Shown: positions 1 through 8,980, counted from the stretch's first letter. The stretch is DNA of 32,390 nucleotides from Borrelia parkeri (GCF_023035815.1 NZ_CP073170.1:1-32390); one strand, 5' to 3'. Numbers and translations are program-made. Notes: generated from the letters alone by a model not told the origin.

Positions 1-26
1 TAGTTTAGTTTTTAATAGTATAGAAT
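1..26. other. Left telomere (hairpin-end motif)
   Basis: TTAATAGTATAGAAT occupies bases 12-26 and contains the TAGTATA box (16-22) typical of Borrelia hairpin telomeres, which the telomere resolvase ResT recognises. The same 15 bases lie inverted at exactly the same distance from the other end. The outermost bases (TAGTTTAG) do not carry the TATAAT box seen at the right end, so the tip may be divergent or incompletely read. Confidence 0.75.
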
Positions 27-161
27 AATCTCTACTCTTAAAATCCATACCACCTAATAATCATTTATGATAGTTATTTGAATATTATATCTTCTATTAC
101 CAAATATTGGCTCTGTTACTAATCAGTCATATAAGTTTTAAATAAATTAAATTCATTCATA

Positions 162-189
162 TTGATATATACTTATCTATTAGTAAGTA
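162..189 (+). promoter_or_regulatory. Possible promoter of the fbp-like gene
   Basis: TTGATA (162-167) and TAAGTA (184-189) are separated by 16 bases and lie just upstream of the AAGGA ribosome binding site and the ATG at 208. The match to consensus is modest and the surrounding DNA is very A+T-rich, so this is tentative. Confidence 0.3.
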
Positions 190-207
190 ACTTTTAAGGA
201 ACAAAAT

Positions 208-1455
208 ATGATTTTAAAAAATAAATATTTAGCTTTAACCTTGCTTCTCAGCTTGATTGGTTGTAAGTTCTTTTTTACTGATGAAGAAATTCACAAAAAG
301 TATTCAAAAACACTTGATAAAGTAAACTCCATGATGTTGAATGCTAGTGAGATAGACATGAAAAATATTTTTAGTGATAATCAGCATTCAGAAAAACATC
401 TATCTAAAATTAATAGCAAAAGTACAAAAGATATATCACCTAAACAAACTGAACCTCAAACAAGTATCTTAGTTGCAACTCCCTCTGAGACAAAAAAAGA
501 AGAATTCAGTTTGCCTAGTAATAACATTTTTGATAACGCTTCATTCAATACTTCAAATACTGATGAAAATATAGTAACACAAAAAATAACCATTAATACT
601 CCTGCAAAAACAGATTTAACTCATACAACAGAACACAACAACATATCAACACTAGATAATGATACAACCTACTCCAATCAAAATAATATTAATAATCCTT
701 CTCATCAAAACAGTAAGACAGTTGAACATCATTCAAATGCAAATATTCTTCTCAGAGGCAACAGTAAAACTTCTCTGAAGGCATTAAATGGTGAATCACA
801 TAATATTCAATACGAATATACCTATAAATCACATTATGACTCAAACCCAATAATATCAGGTTCATACTCTGACAGTTCCATAACAATTGAGGAATATGAA
901 TTTGACGAAGATGCAGATGCAGATTCTAAGCTAGAAACCAGATTAGACAATCAATATAAATTTAAACTAAAGAATATCACAGATAGTGTTGAGCAAGCAC
1001 TTAAAATAGCTGAACAAATAAAAGATGACTTGGATACAATTGAATTCCATAGAATCAAATTAAGCAATTATTATGGAATAAGAGCCGAAGAATATGAAAA
1101 ACAAACGGCAAAAAAAGAACTCTCCAAGTTTACAAAAGATAAATTAGAAGCAGATCTTAAAAAACTTCTAAGTGAAATTGAGAAGAGTTTAAATTCAGCA
1201 ACAATTCTGATTACTTATAATGATTACGGTGGAAATTTACAAAGCGACCTGTCTGCAAAGACAAAATTAGATGAACTCAAAACTGAAGTAAGTTCTTTAA
1301 TTACAAAAATACAAGAATTTAATAACAAAGATCATCAAGCATATCCGACATCATCTTATAATGATTACCAAACATACCAAGCATTACGAAATCCATACTC
1401 AAAACTTACATTAGTAAAAGACTTACTTACTCGCACAGGTATTGTTACCAGATAA
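208..1455 (+). CDS. fbp: BBK32/Fbp-like fibronectin- and complement-binding lipoprotein
   Basis: A 415-residue surface lipoprotein. The signal peptide ends in a lipobox (LIGC, lipidated Cys19), and an AAGGA site precedes the ATG. Residues of about 25-230 are S/T/N-rich and look disordered, with an acidic patch (EEYEFDEDADAD) near 230. The C-terminal 180 residues are helical and charged. Their pattern (LxNQYKFKLKNITDSVEQAL, AKKELSKFTKDKLEADLKKLL, then ILITYND) matches what I recall of the C-terminal domain of Lyme Borrelia BBK32 and relapsing-fever FbpA/B/C. Those proteins bind fibronectin and inhibit complement C1r. Function here is inferred from the family. It is the gene closest to the left telomere and converges on a PFam54-like gene, with a shared hairpin terminator between them. 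Confidence 0.8.
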   Translation: MILKNKYLALTLLLSLIGCKFFFTDEEIHKKYSKTLDKVNSMMLNASEIDMKNIFSDNQHSEKHLSKINSKSTKDISPKQTEPQTSILVATPSETKKEEFSLPSNNIFDNASFNTSNTDENIVTQKITINTPAKTDLTHTTEHNNISTLDNDTTYSNQNNINNPSHQNSKTVEHHSNANILLRGNSKTSLKALNGESHNIQYEYTYKSHYDSNPIISGSYSDSSITIEEYEFDEDADADSKLETRLDNQYKFKLKNITDSVEQALKIAEQIKDDLDTIEFHRIKLSNYYGIRAEEYEKQTAKKELSKFTKDKLEADLKKLLSEIEKSLNSATILITYNDYGGNLQSDLSAKTKLDELKTEVSSLITKIQEFNNKDHQAYPTSSYNDYQTYQALRNPYSKLTLVKDLLTRTGIVTR

Positions 1456-1485
1456 ATAGTATTTTTACTTACTCTAAATAAAAAT

Positions 1486-1516
1486 AGGAAGATAGCTTAA
1501 CAAAGCCTATCTTCCT
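1486..1516. terminator. Bidirectional terminator hairpin
   Basis: AGGAAGATAG (1486-1495) pairs perfectly with CTATCTTCCT (1507-1516) around an 11-base loop, flanked by A-rich sequence on the left and TTTGT on the right. It lies between two convergent genes (ends at 1455 and 1540), so it can serve both. Confidence 0.75.
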
Positions 1517-1539
1517 TTGTATTTAAATATCATTAATAA

Positions 1540-2397
1540 TTACTTAATTGTATCTAGAACACCTATAATCTTATCATATACTAATTTCATTCCAGGAATT
1601 TTAACTGTAATGAGATCTTTATATTCTCTCTCAACATGCTTTATTAATTTCTCACTATCAGAATCAATACCACCTGTCTTGGCTTTATAAGATGAAATAA
1701 GACTACCTACAGCTTTTATAAAAGCTTCTCTTTGTGACTTAATTTCGTCAAACTTTGTTTTAACTTCTTTTAAATCAACAAGACTCAATTTATCAAGTTT
1801 ATCTTTACTCTTTTCTACTTTATCAATTATTTTCTCAAAATTAGATTGAAGATGTTCTCTACCTGCACTCATTATATCCTTAATCCATGTACCCTTGTTT
1901 GTATCATCTGTTTCGATATTTTTAAGAATATTTGCAAAATCTTTTATTTTCTCTTTATCGTATCCCAAAGAGGAATAAAATAATCTTCTTGCTTCCTTAT
2001 TCTCATCATTATCTAGTGTCTTATTATTAACAGTATCTGTCACTGCTTTAAATACTTTATCCTTCATTCCATATTGATTTCCATCCTCAACTTCAGCCTT
2101 ATCCTTATTTACTACTTTAATAAGACCTTCGGTATCCTTTTTAAGTTCAGATATTAATTTTTTCTTCTCAGCAACATCCTTATCTTCCTTTGCTGGTTCA
2201 TCTCCTTGAATATCATCTACAACCTTTTCTAAACCATTGATATTAACTTCTTTGTAGGCCTCATCTCCTTGAACACTATTTACAACCTCTTTTGAAAGAT
2301 CTTTATTTCTTTCTTTATTACCCAATAATTTAGAATTTAGATCACAAGATACTAATCCTACAACTAACAATGTAAATATAAATAAGTTTTTTCTCAT
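1540..2397 (-). CDS. PFam54/CspA-like surface lipoprotein
   Basis: 285 residues. Signal peptide with lipobox LVSC (lipidated Cys18); strong ribosome binding site (AAGGAAGGAG) before the ATG at 2397. Residues 40-70 contain a short internal duplication (VVNSVQGDE and VVDDIQGDE). From about 75 on it is lysine/glutamate-rich and helical, with a stretch (EARRLFYSSLGYDKEKIKDF, then SLISSYK) that fits the Lyme PFam54 family (BBA64, BBA68/CspA) and the related relapsing-fever complement-binding lipoproteins. Members bind complement regulators or other host factors, but which ligand applies here cannot be read from sequence. Its leader contains an unusually large palindrome (2416-2460) that could regulate expression. 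Confidence 0.7.
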   Translation of the reverse strand: MRKNLFIFTLLVVGLVSCDLNSKLLGNKERNKDLSKEVVNSVQGDEAYKEVNINGLEKVVDDIQGDEPAKEDKDVAEKKKLISELKKDTEGLIKVVNKDKAEVEDGNQYGMKDKVFKAVTDTVNNKTLDNDENKEARRLFYSSLGYDKEKIKDFANILKNIETDDTNKGTWIKDIMSAGREHLQSNFEKIIDKVEKSKDKLDKLSLVDLKEVKTKFDEIKSQREAFIKAVGSLISSYKAKTGGIDSDSEKLIKHVEREYKDLITVKIPGMKLVYDKIIGVLDTIK

Positions 2398-2415
2398 AAA
2401 TATTCTCCTTCCTTG

Positions 2416-2460
2416 AAATTAATAATGATTATTATATTAAATAATAATCATTATTAATTT
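2416..2460. promoter_or_regulatory. 20-bp perfect inverted repeat in the leader of the PFam54-like gene
   Basis: Bases 2416-2435 and 2441-2460 are perfect reverse complements (20 bp arms, ATTAA loop). The element lies between the predicted promoter and the ribosome binding site of the minus-strand gene at 1540-2397. It is placed like an operator or a 5' mRNA hairpin; ospC of Lyme Borrelia also has inverted repeats next to its promoter, though farther upstream. Confidence 0.7.
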
Positions 2461-2462
2461 AT

Positions 2463-2490
2463 AATATATATCACTTTGTTTAAAATACAA
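2463..2490 (-). promoter_or_regulatory. Predicted promoter of the PFam54-like gene
   Basis: Read on the minus strand: TTGTAT (2490-2485), a 16-base spacer, then TATATT (2468-2463). Transcription would start at or inside the palindrome immediately downstream. Position supports it; sequence match is moderate. Confidence 0.45.
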
Positions 2491-2950
2491 ATTATTTTAA
2501 TTAAATTTTCTTATCTTTTTTTACTCTCTCTTAAAAAGACATAGTACTATGTTTGACACTAATATTATTATTAACTATTATTTTTATCTTGATATTGTTC
2601 AGCTATGATTTTGGTGTAAACAATTTATACCTCTAATTGCTAAAAATGATTAGAAATAAATTAATATCTATTAGTATAATTCTATATACTTTAAATCACC
2701 TTTTTTATTTACTACTGTCTTTGCTCTATAAGTCTTTATTGTTATTTTTTATTTTAAATTTCTTCAATTCCAGTAGCCTTTATAAATAATTTACCCTCTT
2801 AACTATAGCTTGCCAACAAAATATGATGCGTTAACATAAAATATAAACATTCCTTATCATTATTTAAAACCTTAAAATGGGAATATAAAATAAATACACA
2901 GTCAAATCTTAAAAGGTAATTCGTTTTAGAAACTCATTTAAATAAAATTA
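2491..2950. other. Noncoding A+T-rich gap
   Basis: About 460 bases with no credible ORF, RNA gene or repeat that I can support. A lone TAGTATA (2672-2678) occurs without the rest of the telomere motif. Confidence 0.6.
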
Positions 2951-2953
2951 AAG

Positions 2954-2976
2954 AGAGTCCCTTATAAAGGAACTCT
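2954..2976 (-). terminator. Terminator hairpin after the P12-type lipoprotein gene
   Basis: AGAGTCCCTT (2954-2963) pairs with AAGGAACTCT (2967-2976) with one C/A mismatch and an ATA loop. It lies about 45 bases past the stop codon of the minus-strand gene and is followed on that strand by T-rich sequence. Confidence 0.6.
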
Positions 2977-3022
2977 TCTTTAAAAATACTAACGTTATAA
3001 AATATTTAAATCTTTACTATCT

Positions 3023-3928
3023 CTATCTTGAAAGATTTGATAGATAAGATTTTGCTTCTTTAATGAGAGCTTCTATATTTTTCTTTTCTCCCATTGCTTC
3101 AATTAGCTTCATAGAAGAAGATTCTAATTGTTTTAACGCACTCTCTGCTTCTCTTTGTGCCTGTCTAGCTACTAAATCACTATCTCCTCTTCTTAATAAA
3201 TAACGATTCCTAGGTAACTTACTTTTTAATCTCTTAGTAATAGCTTCTTTTAAAGTCTCTTGGGATTGCTCAAAAAAGGATTTTGCGGAACTTCTTTCAT
3301 TAAGTCCTGCATCAATTTGGGTTATGAACATATCGATCTGATTCCTTTTTTCATTAAACCTATTTTGTAATTTAATTAGTTCCTGTCTCTTTGTTCTATA
3401 CGTTTGACTATTGCTCTTAGAAATAGACCTTTGCTCTTGAAGTTTCGTCTGAAATTCTGAAAATATTCTATAAAAATCGGATTCTAATTGTTTAGACTCT
3501 GTTTGAAGCTTACGTGCCTCCTCAATTAATTGATGGAATTCAGAATCTCCAAGCACTCTTTTTACATTTTCAATTTCTGCTTGTGCTTTGCTCTCTTCAT
3601 CAGTACTTGGAACTAGGTCTTCTTCTTTTATCTCTATTTCTTCTTGGACATAGTATGTATAAACTTGCTTAGACTCCGCAAATTCCGCATTAACAGTTTT
3701 TACTTCCATATCTTGCTGTATTTCTACTACTACTTCTTCTTCTAAATCATCTATAACAACTTCTTTTTGTTCCTGATTTTCTTGTTTATGGTTTAAATCT
3801 TTATTATCTTTGCTTTCATCTAAAACTTTTTCCCTTACTTCATTTAATAAATCATTAAGGACATTGATATCACATGATAACAAACATAATAATGTTAATA
3901 TACATACTGATAAAATACTTCTCTTCAT
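3023..3928 (-). CDS. Coiled-coil surface lipoprotein, probably P12 family (BBK07/BBK12-like)
   Basis: 301 residues from the ATG at 3928, chosen over an upstream in-frame ATG (3970) because a strong AGGAGGGAG site sits just before it and the protein then opens with a clean signal peptide ending in LLSC (lipidated Cys19). Residues 20-115 are acidic (Glu/Asp/Gln/Val-rich). After the segment VPSTDEESKAQAEIENV the rest is heptad-like coiled coil (KLQTESKQLESDFYRIFSEF and onward) with a basic patch (KRLKSKLPRNRYLLRRGD) near 250. The N-terminal and linker pattern resembles what I remember of relapsing-fever 'P12 family lipoproteins'; the function of that family is unknown to me. It sits with two other lipoprotein genes at the left end. 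Confidence 0.6.
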   Translation of the reverse strand: MKRSILSVCILTLLCLLSCDINVLNDLLNEVREKVLDESKDNKDLNHKQENQEQKEVVIDDLEEEVVVEIQQDMEVKTVNAEFAESKQVYTYYVQEEIEIKEEDLVPSTDEESKAQAEIENVKRVLGDSEFHQLIEEARKLQTESKQLESDFYRIFSEFQTKLQEQRSISKSNSQTYRTKRQELIKLQNRFNEKRNQIDMFITQIDAGLNERSSAKSFFEQSQETLKEAITKRLKSKLPRNRYLLRRGDSDLVARQAQREAESALKQLESSSMKLIEAMGEKKNIEALIKEAKSYLSNLSR

Positions 3929-4190
3929 ATCTCCCTCCTGGGATATTAGATTATTTAATCTAATATACACCTTTTATTTTAAATTTCAAAAATAAATTTC
4001 ATAAAACCTCAATTATTTGACTCTGTAATAATTAAAATCTATTTAAAATTATTTTAATAAAATAAAATTAATTACATACCAAACAAAACTAATCTTATAA
4101 TAATAAAATACCCCTAGTTAAAGAGATTTAGCTAGAGCTTGTTTACTTATCTTTAGTACAAATATTTAATGCGTCACAAAAATGCAAAGA

Positions 4191-4225
4191 AGGAAAACAA
4201 TTCTTACAAAGAGAAGAGTTTTCCT
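4191..4225 (-). terminator. Cassette-end hairpin (left vlp 1)
   Basis: AGGAAAAC (4191-4198) pairs with GTTTTCCT (4218-4225), with a weaker inner stem. Downstream of the minus-strand vlp at 4264-5334; same element as in the right archive. The segment 3929-4190 between it and the P12-type gene is A+T-rich, without a gene. Confidence 0.6.
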
Positions 4226-4263
4226 AAAATGACTTTATTTAGTAGATTATTTAATTAGATAAT

Positions 4264-5334
4264 TTATTTAGTAACAGTAAGTTGAGTAGTCGTACTAGCT
4301 TCAGTTGATTCAGTAGTAGTTTCAGAGTACTGTATTCCTTTAACAGCTTCTCTTATCTTATCTAGATTGCTTGATACTGTTCTTTGAATTACTACATTTA
4401 ATACTCCTAAAACCTTATTTACAGCACTTGCTGCTGCTGCTTTAATTGCACCACCTTCATTAGCAACACTATTGACGCTAAACTTACCACCTTTAGTCAT
4501 TGCCTTAAGAGCTACTGCAGCTGCTAGGTCTGCATTTGTTTTTGATCCAGTATTAGCAGCATCAAGCGCAGTAGCTAGGACTCCTGCAGCATTATCATTG
4601 GCAGCTTGAAGAGCACCATCGGTCTTGGCATCTTTAATCTTATCAAGCATTGCCCATGGATCTGCTTTGGCCACTTCATCTGCTAGCTTAGGACCAACAT
4701 TAGCAGATGCACCACCACCGGTTTTTGCAACTGCTTCACCACCAGCATTAGCAGCAACCGGACCACCAGCTTGTCCATCTTCAATTTTTACGCCTGAATT
4801 CTTTGCTACTTCAATAATTTTCTTCACACTTTCAATTACTGCATCAACACTAGCCTTTTCAGCAACTACTGCAGTAGCATTATCAGCAGCATCACCAATA
4901 AGAGTATTACCAACAGCACCAGCAAGTTTAGTTAGAGCAGCAATTAATTTATCAAAAACTTCACCGGTTCCTTGAATTACACTCTTAACAGCTTCAATTG
5001 TGCTGATATTAGCATTTTTTGTTTCAGATATTTTATTTGATAGCTCTTTCAACTTATTCTTAGTAGTTGTAAGCCCATCTCCGATAGTCTTAAAGTGTTC
5101 ACCTACTTTACTTCTATTATCAGTAGATTTAACTGCTGTAAGTCCAAAAGTATCACCAATAGCATTACCAAAAATGCCAAAAATCTCGTAAAACCCATGA
5201 CCTATCTTAACTAATGAATCTAAGAAAGTATTCTTACTCTCAGCAGCCAATTTCTCAGCTTGAAGTTGTCCACTTCCACAACTCATAAGTAAAAATAAAG
5301 TCATCAATAACGCACAAAAAGTAATTCTTTTCAT
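4264..5334 (-). CDS. vlp: Variable large protein, group D (delta-like), intact archive cassette
   Basis: 356 residues from ATG 5334; an in-frame GTG six bases upstream belongs to the conserved CACGTGATA spacer after AGGAGG and is not needed. Signal peptide [19 protein letters not shown], lipidated Cys19. Group marks: [20 protein letters not shown] near the N-terminus, [27 protein letters not shown] and a nearly invariant C-terminus ([20 protein letters not shown]). The middle is Ala/Gly/Asn/Asp-rich and variable. Vlp proteins are abundant outer-surface lipoproteins whose replacement gives relapsing-fever antigenic variation. No vlp promoter is visible, so I read it as a silent but translatable donor. 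It is the distal of two tandem minus-strand copies. Confidence 0.85.
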   Translation of the reverse strand: MKRITFCALLMTLFLLMSCGSGQLQAEKLAAESKNTFLDSLVKIGHGFYEIFGIFGNAIGDTFGLTAVKSTDNRSKVGEHFKTIGDGLTTTKNKLKELSNKISETKNANISTIEAVKSVIQGTGEVFDKLIAALTKLAGAVGNTLIGDAADNATAVVAEKASVDAVIESVKKIIEVAKNSGVKIEDGQAGGPVAANAGGEAVAKTGGGASANVGPKLADEVAKADPWAMLDKIKDAKTDGALQAANDNAAGVLATALDAANTGSKTNADLAAAVALKAMTKGGKFSVNSVANEGGAIKAAAASAVNKVLGVLNVVIQRTVSSNLDKIREAVKGIQYSETTTESTEASTTTQLTVTK

Positions 5335-5379
5335 TATCACGTGCCTCCTTATTTACTCAGAGGGTAAGATATAGATAAA

Positions 5380-5414
5380 AGGAAAACAATTCTTATGAAG
5401 AGAAAAGTTTTCCT
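5380..5414 (-). terminator. Cassette-end hairpin (left vlp 2)
   Basis: AGGAAAAC (5380-5387) pairs with GTTTTCCT (5407-5414) in the spacer between the two minus-strand vlp genes, followed by the next cassette's ribosome binding site. Confidence 0.6.
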
Positions 5415-5449
5415 CAAATGACTTTATTTAGATTATTTAATTAAATAAT

Positions 5450-6533
5450 TTATTTAGTAGCAGCAGGTTGAGTAGTACTAACTTCAGTTGATTCAGTAGT
5501 AGTCTCAGAGTACTGTATTCCCTTAACAGCTTCTCTTATCTTATCTAGATTGCTTGATACTGTTTTCCTAATTATAAAATTAAGTACTCCTAATACTTTA
5601 TTTACAGCAGTTACAGCAGCAGCTTTAACTGCACCTTCTTCATTTTCAGCAGGTTGAGTAAATTTACCACCCTTAGTCATAGCTTTAAGAGCAACAGCAG
5701 CTGCTAAGTCTGCATTAGTAGCTGCGGTAACATTAGCAGCACCGGTTCCAGTAGCTAATTCTCCAGCATCGTTATTGGCATTAGCACTAAGAGCACCTTC
5801 TTTGGTTTTAGCATCTTTAATTTTATTAATCATTGCCCATGGGTCTGCTTTGGCCACTTCATCTGCTAATTTTGCAGCATCACCTGCATTAGCTCTAGCA
5901 TTTCCACCAGCAAGTACTTTAGGTCCATTACCATTTTCTACAGAATTACCAGCAGTTCCTTTTTCAATCTGTACACCAGACTTTTCGGAAGTCTCAATTA
6001 TAGCTTTAACTTCTTTAATAATAGCTTCAACGCTAATCTTGTCAGCACCATCAGCACCAGCATTAGCATCAGCCCGAGCATCACCAACATCAGTATTACC
6101 AGCCTCTTTAGTAGTATCAGCAAGTTTAGTTAAAGCAGCAATTAGTCGTTCAAAGACATCATTTGCACTGTTAATTACACCCTTAACAGCTTCAATTGTG
6201 CTGATATTAGCATTTTTTGTTTCAGATATTTTATTTGATAGCTCTTTCAACTTATTCTTAGTAGTTGTAAGCCCATCTCCGATAGTCTTAAAGTGTTCAC
6301 CTACTTTACTTCTATTATCAGTAGATTTAACTGCTGTAAGTCCAAAAGTATCACCAATAGCATTACCAAAGATGCCAAAAAGCTCATAAAACCCATGACC
6401 TATCTTAACTAATGAATCTAAGAAAGTATTCTTACTGTTCTAAAGCCAATTTCTCAGCCTGAAGTTGTCCACTGCCACAGCTAAGAAGTAAAAATAAAGT
6501 CATCAATAACGCACAAAAAGTAATTCTTTTCAT
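5450..6533 (-). pseudogene. vlp: Variable large protein, group D (delta-like), frameshifted
   Basis: Full-length vlp layout (AAGGAGG site, ATG at 6533, intact signal peptide, group D C-terminus) with a +1 frameshift near 6436-6444. Where the neighbour encodes LAAESKN, this copy reads LALEQ and then a stop; the frame continues downstream to 5450. Overall length is a multiple of three plus one, fitting a single-base net insertion. About 240 bases after the frameshift are almost identical to the neighbouring vlp (4264-5334), while the middles differ, which suggests duplication or gene conversion of the 5' part. It could still donate sequence to an expression site if conversion starts downstream of the defect. 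Confidence 0.8.
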
Positions 6534-6540
6534 TATTACG

Positions 6541-6749
6541 TGCCTCCTTATTACCTCAGGGGGGCAAGATGGTTAAAAGGCTTTGAATAAGATAAAAAAG
6601 ATAAAAACTAAAAGCATTAGATGCTTCAAAATTTCAGAGACTGCGTGATACAACAATTAATGAAATTAAATTGTATTTAATGAATAATTAAATGATTTTG
6701 ATAAAAAAAAGGACTAAAAAATAATTGACAAAAAATCAATTAAATAAAT
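6541..6749 (-). other. bdr-to-vlp spacer, left copy
   Basis: Read on the minus strand, this spacer links the bdr stop codon to the vlp ribosome binding site. It is recognisably related to the spacer at 28680-28880 (shared GTAAATTTATTTAATT, GTCAATTATTTTTT, ATTGTTG(A/T)ATCAC and a CAAAGC(C)TT..AACCATCTT-like end). It differs from the spacers between tandem cassettes and contains a run of nine T. I see no convincing promoter in it. Confidence 0.55.
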
Positions 6750-7358
6750 TTACTTTACTAATAATGACATTAATGCTAAAAATATTCCTATATTAAGGGT
6801 AATAAGGGTACCAAACATCCAATTATGTAGTTTAAGTTTACTATCCAGGTCTTTAATATCAGATTTTAATTCACTTCTAACAGTATCAATCTTATTATCG
6901 AGGTCCTTAATGTCTGATTTTAGTTCACTTCTAACGTTGTCAATCTTGTTATCAAGTTCATTGAATTTAGTATCAATCTTGATGTTAAGATTATTCTCAA
7001 CAGTATCTATTTTGTTATCAAGTTCATTGAATTTAGTATCAATCTTAGTGTTAAGATTATTCTCAACAACATTAATTTTATTATCAAGGTCTCTAATATC
7101 AGATCTTAAGGTTGTCTCAACCCTTTGAATCTCAGCTTGTAAGCTTGACTCTACAGATTTAATTTCAGCTTGTAAGAGAGCTTCAACTTTTTCAAGTTTT
7201 ATATCAAAGTTTTCTTTTAAGAATTCAATATCCTTGTAAGTCAGTTCATTACGATAATATCTATAAGATAAATCAATAGCAATATCTCTCTTAATGCCAG
7301 CTTTAGTAAGTTCAGCTATAACCATTTGCTGAGTAATTACTGGTTGAGCAAGACCCAT
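6750..7358 (-). CDS. bdr: Bdr repeat-motif membrane protein
   Basis: 202 residues, ATG at 7358 with an AAGGAG site. The N-terminal domain (MGLAQPVITQQMVIAELTKAG, then SYRYYRNELTYKDIEFLKEN) is the Bdr hallmark. Residues 60-175 are repeats of the type ELDNKIDxVENNLNxKIDTKF and RSELKSDIKDLDNKID, predicted coiled coil. The C-terminus (LHNWMFGTLITLNIGIFLALMSLLVK) is one membrane segment. Bdr proteins are inner-membrane proteins of unknown function found in many copies on Borrelia plasmids. The C-terminal ends of this protein and of the bdr at 28158 are identical, but the repeat number differs. It lies directly downstream of the truncated terminase gene. Confidence 0.9.
   Translation of the reverse strand: MGLAQPVITQQMVIAELTKAGIKRDIAIDLSYRYYRNELTYKDIEFLKENFDIKLEKVEALLQAEIKSVESSLQAEIQRVETTLRSDIRDLDNKINVVENNLNTKIDTKFNELDNKIDTVENNLNIKIDTKFNELDNKIDNVRSELKSDIKDLDNKIDTVRSELKSDIKDLDSKLKLHNWMFGTLITLNIGIFLALMSLLVK
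6847..7077 (-). repeat. Tandem direct repeats inside bdr
   Basis: A 54-base unit (6847 and 6901) and a 66-base unit (6946 and 7012) are each present twice in tandem, encoding the repeated coiled-coil motifs. The right bdr copy has fewer units. Confidence 0.7.
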
Positions 7359-7378
7359 AAAACACTCCTTATATAATT

Positions 7379-7407
7379 ATTATATAATATTTTAAGCATT
7401 ATAATAA
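7379..7407 (-). promoter_or_regulatory. Possible bdr promoter
   Basis: TATAAT (7384-7379 on the minus strand) with a weak TTATTA 17 bases upstream. The sequence around the -10 box is nearly the same in front of the right bdr. Confidence 0.4.
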
Positions 7408-8295
7408 CTTTTCTTGAAATATAAATGCATAATAACTTTGATCTACTCGCTCTAACACACAAAGAGCAGTATTATCTCCTCCAACACTGTATGCAGGATC
7501 TAAATATGCTATTGGGGAGATAAATTCATGATTACTTGTAAGATTAATATTAGTAAATATCGTATCATTAGATGCAACCCATTCTCCAAGTAAAACCTTT
7601 GCTTTATATGTTGGCAAGTCCCTGTAAATCTCTTCTTAGGTTTTAATAAAATCCCTAGAAATCAAACCATTATCATATGTTGTAAAGTTATATGTAGAGT
7701 AAATTTTTGTGTTATCAATATAATTCCTTTTAAAGAAATGCTCTGGACTCTCAGGATTGGTATCAAATATAATGGTTTGCATACCTACTCTAAGTCTCTT
7801 TAAATATTCTATTAATGTTTCCTTATGAAGAGTAGTTGCTTCATTAACGTAAATAAGTGCAGAATAAACACCTCTGAACCGCTCAAAATCACTTGCCCTA
7901 TCTCCTCCATACAAATTGACTCTTAAAGAGTCTATTTCAAAATATGATGACCCACAACATTAATCTCTAATGATTTTTGGGAATTACCTATTATAAAATT
8001 ATTGGTATTTTTTTCATACACATTCCTATTTGTAAGCAGCATTTTTAAGAATAGATAACATGCTAAAAATGTTTTACCGCTAGCAAATCTCACCACAAAG
8101 GATTATTTTAGTTTGTCTACGTTTTTCAATAGATTTAAGTACTTCTCGTTACTTTGTAGTTAAGTGTCTCTCCTCAAACCCTTTAAAATCAATCTCTAAT
8201 GCTTTCGGTTTAATTAAATCCATTATATCAATACCAAAATCAAGCTTGTACTCTCGCTCCATTTCTTTAAATATAGGTAATTTATATATATCCAT
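7399..8295 (-). pseudogene. Phage terminase large subunit, N-terminal half, degenerate
   Basis: ATG at 8295 (AAAGGA upstream), just past the DUF603 stop. Reading with frame changes, I see MDIYKLPIFKEMEREYKLDF, then a Walker A-type stretch FASGKTFLACYLFLK (8090-8045), NNFIIGNSQKSLEIN, a deletion, SYFEIDSLRVNLYGGDRASD, VNEATTLHKETL, FDTNPESPEHFF, an in-frame stop (about 7636), then PTYKAKVLLGEW and YLDPAYSVGGDNTAL. This fits a PBSX/cp32-type terminase: the ATPase domain and the start of the RNase H-like nuclease. It ends at FQEKLL immediately before the bdr promoter; the rest of the nuclease domain is missing here but present near 27.7-28.1 kb. Stops, frameshifts and a deletion make it nonfunctional. 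Confidence 0.75.
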
Positions 8296-8306
8296 TACCA
8301 TGTCCT

Positions 8307-8872
8307 TTAAATTTGTAATTTAGAGCGCACATCTGTATCAGTAGCTTTAAGCTTTAGCATTGGCTTGTAATATAGTGACATCTTCTTAAGTTCTCTCTCC
8401 CTTTTAAGCTCATCGAGTTTAAGTTTTAACTCTTCAAGCTCACGACTTTCTTCTTCTGAATGTGCTACTTTTTTATTTAAAGTCTTCTTATAAAGATTGC
8501 TAATTTGCAACTCTAATTCTTCTATTTTGTAATTATGAGTTTTAAGTTCCAACTCTAAATACCTACTAAATGAATTTATAAACTCAAGTCCCAACATACT
8601 TTTAGCCATACTAAACTGACTCTTAAGATCACGCGCCTGGGCCTACTTTGCAATGCTTGAAGTAAAATATTCTTAAAAGTATCTTCACGAATAGTAAGCT
8701 TAACAGCACCAGTAATATACTCAGGGGCATCTTTAATCTCTTCCCACCTGAGTCTCATCTTTCCTACATTAACACGACTCACTCCCATCTCTTTTGCAAT
8801 ACTAACGTCATTAAGCTTTCCTTCTTTAAAATACACAATATAATCATCAAACGATTTCTTTACCCTACTCAT
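8307..8872 (-). pseudogene. DUF603 protein (possible small terminase subunit), frameshifted
   Basis: Two overlapping ORFs (8872-8576 and 8609-8307) are one gene broken by a frameshift near 8625-8645: the first frame carries MSRVKKSFDDYIVYFKEGKL and NDVSIAKEMGVSRVNVGKM (helix-turn-helix-like, residues about 20-42), and the other frame resumes with ARDLKSQFSMAKSMLGLEF and a long coiled coil ending KSKLQI-like. This matches what I recall of the DUF603 family of cp32 prophage plasmids, encoded just before terminase. A DNA-binding head plus coiled coil next to terL suggests a small terminase role; that part is inference. No strong ribosome binding site precedes the ATG. Confidence 0.7.
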
Positions 8873-8980
8873 ATATTTTTAAACCTAGTATAGATTAACA
8901 AAATCTAACACAAGATAGCATAAACTATATAACATAAGTTATAAGACTACAAGTATCTAAACAATATCAAATTAATAAGT

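Noticed and set aside
2672..2678. Internal TAGTATA resembling telomere box 3
   Set aside because: The flanks do not match the 15-base telomere motif; such 7-mers are expected by chance in this composition.
3810..3995. Plus-strand 61-codon ORF overlapping the P12-type gene
   Set aside because: Antisense to a well-supported lipoprotein gene, with no family or ribosome binding site.
4625..4975. Long ORFs antisense to the vlp genes (also at 5775, 23316, 26814 and others)
   Set aside because: They are shadows of Ala/Gly/Lys-rich vlp codons on the other strand, with low-complexity Ser/Pro/Leu products and no ribosome binding sites.
6847..7077. Regularly spaced repeats suggestive of a CRISPR array
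   Set aside because: They are in-frame coding repeats of a Bdr protein, contiguous with no unique spacers.
8886..8894. TAGTATAGA upstream of the DUF603 gene, telomere-like
   Set aside because: Only nine bases match and there is no second box at the right distance; more likely promoter-like A+T-rich sequence.
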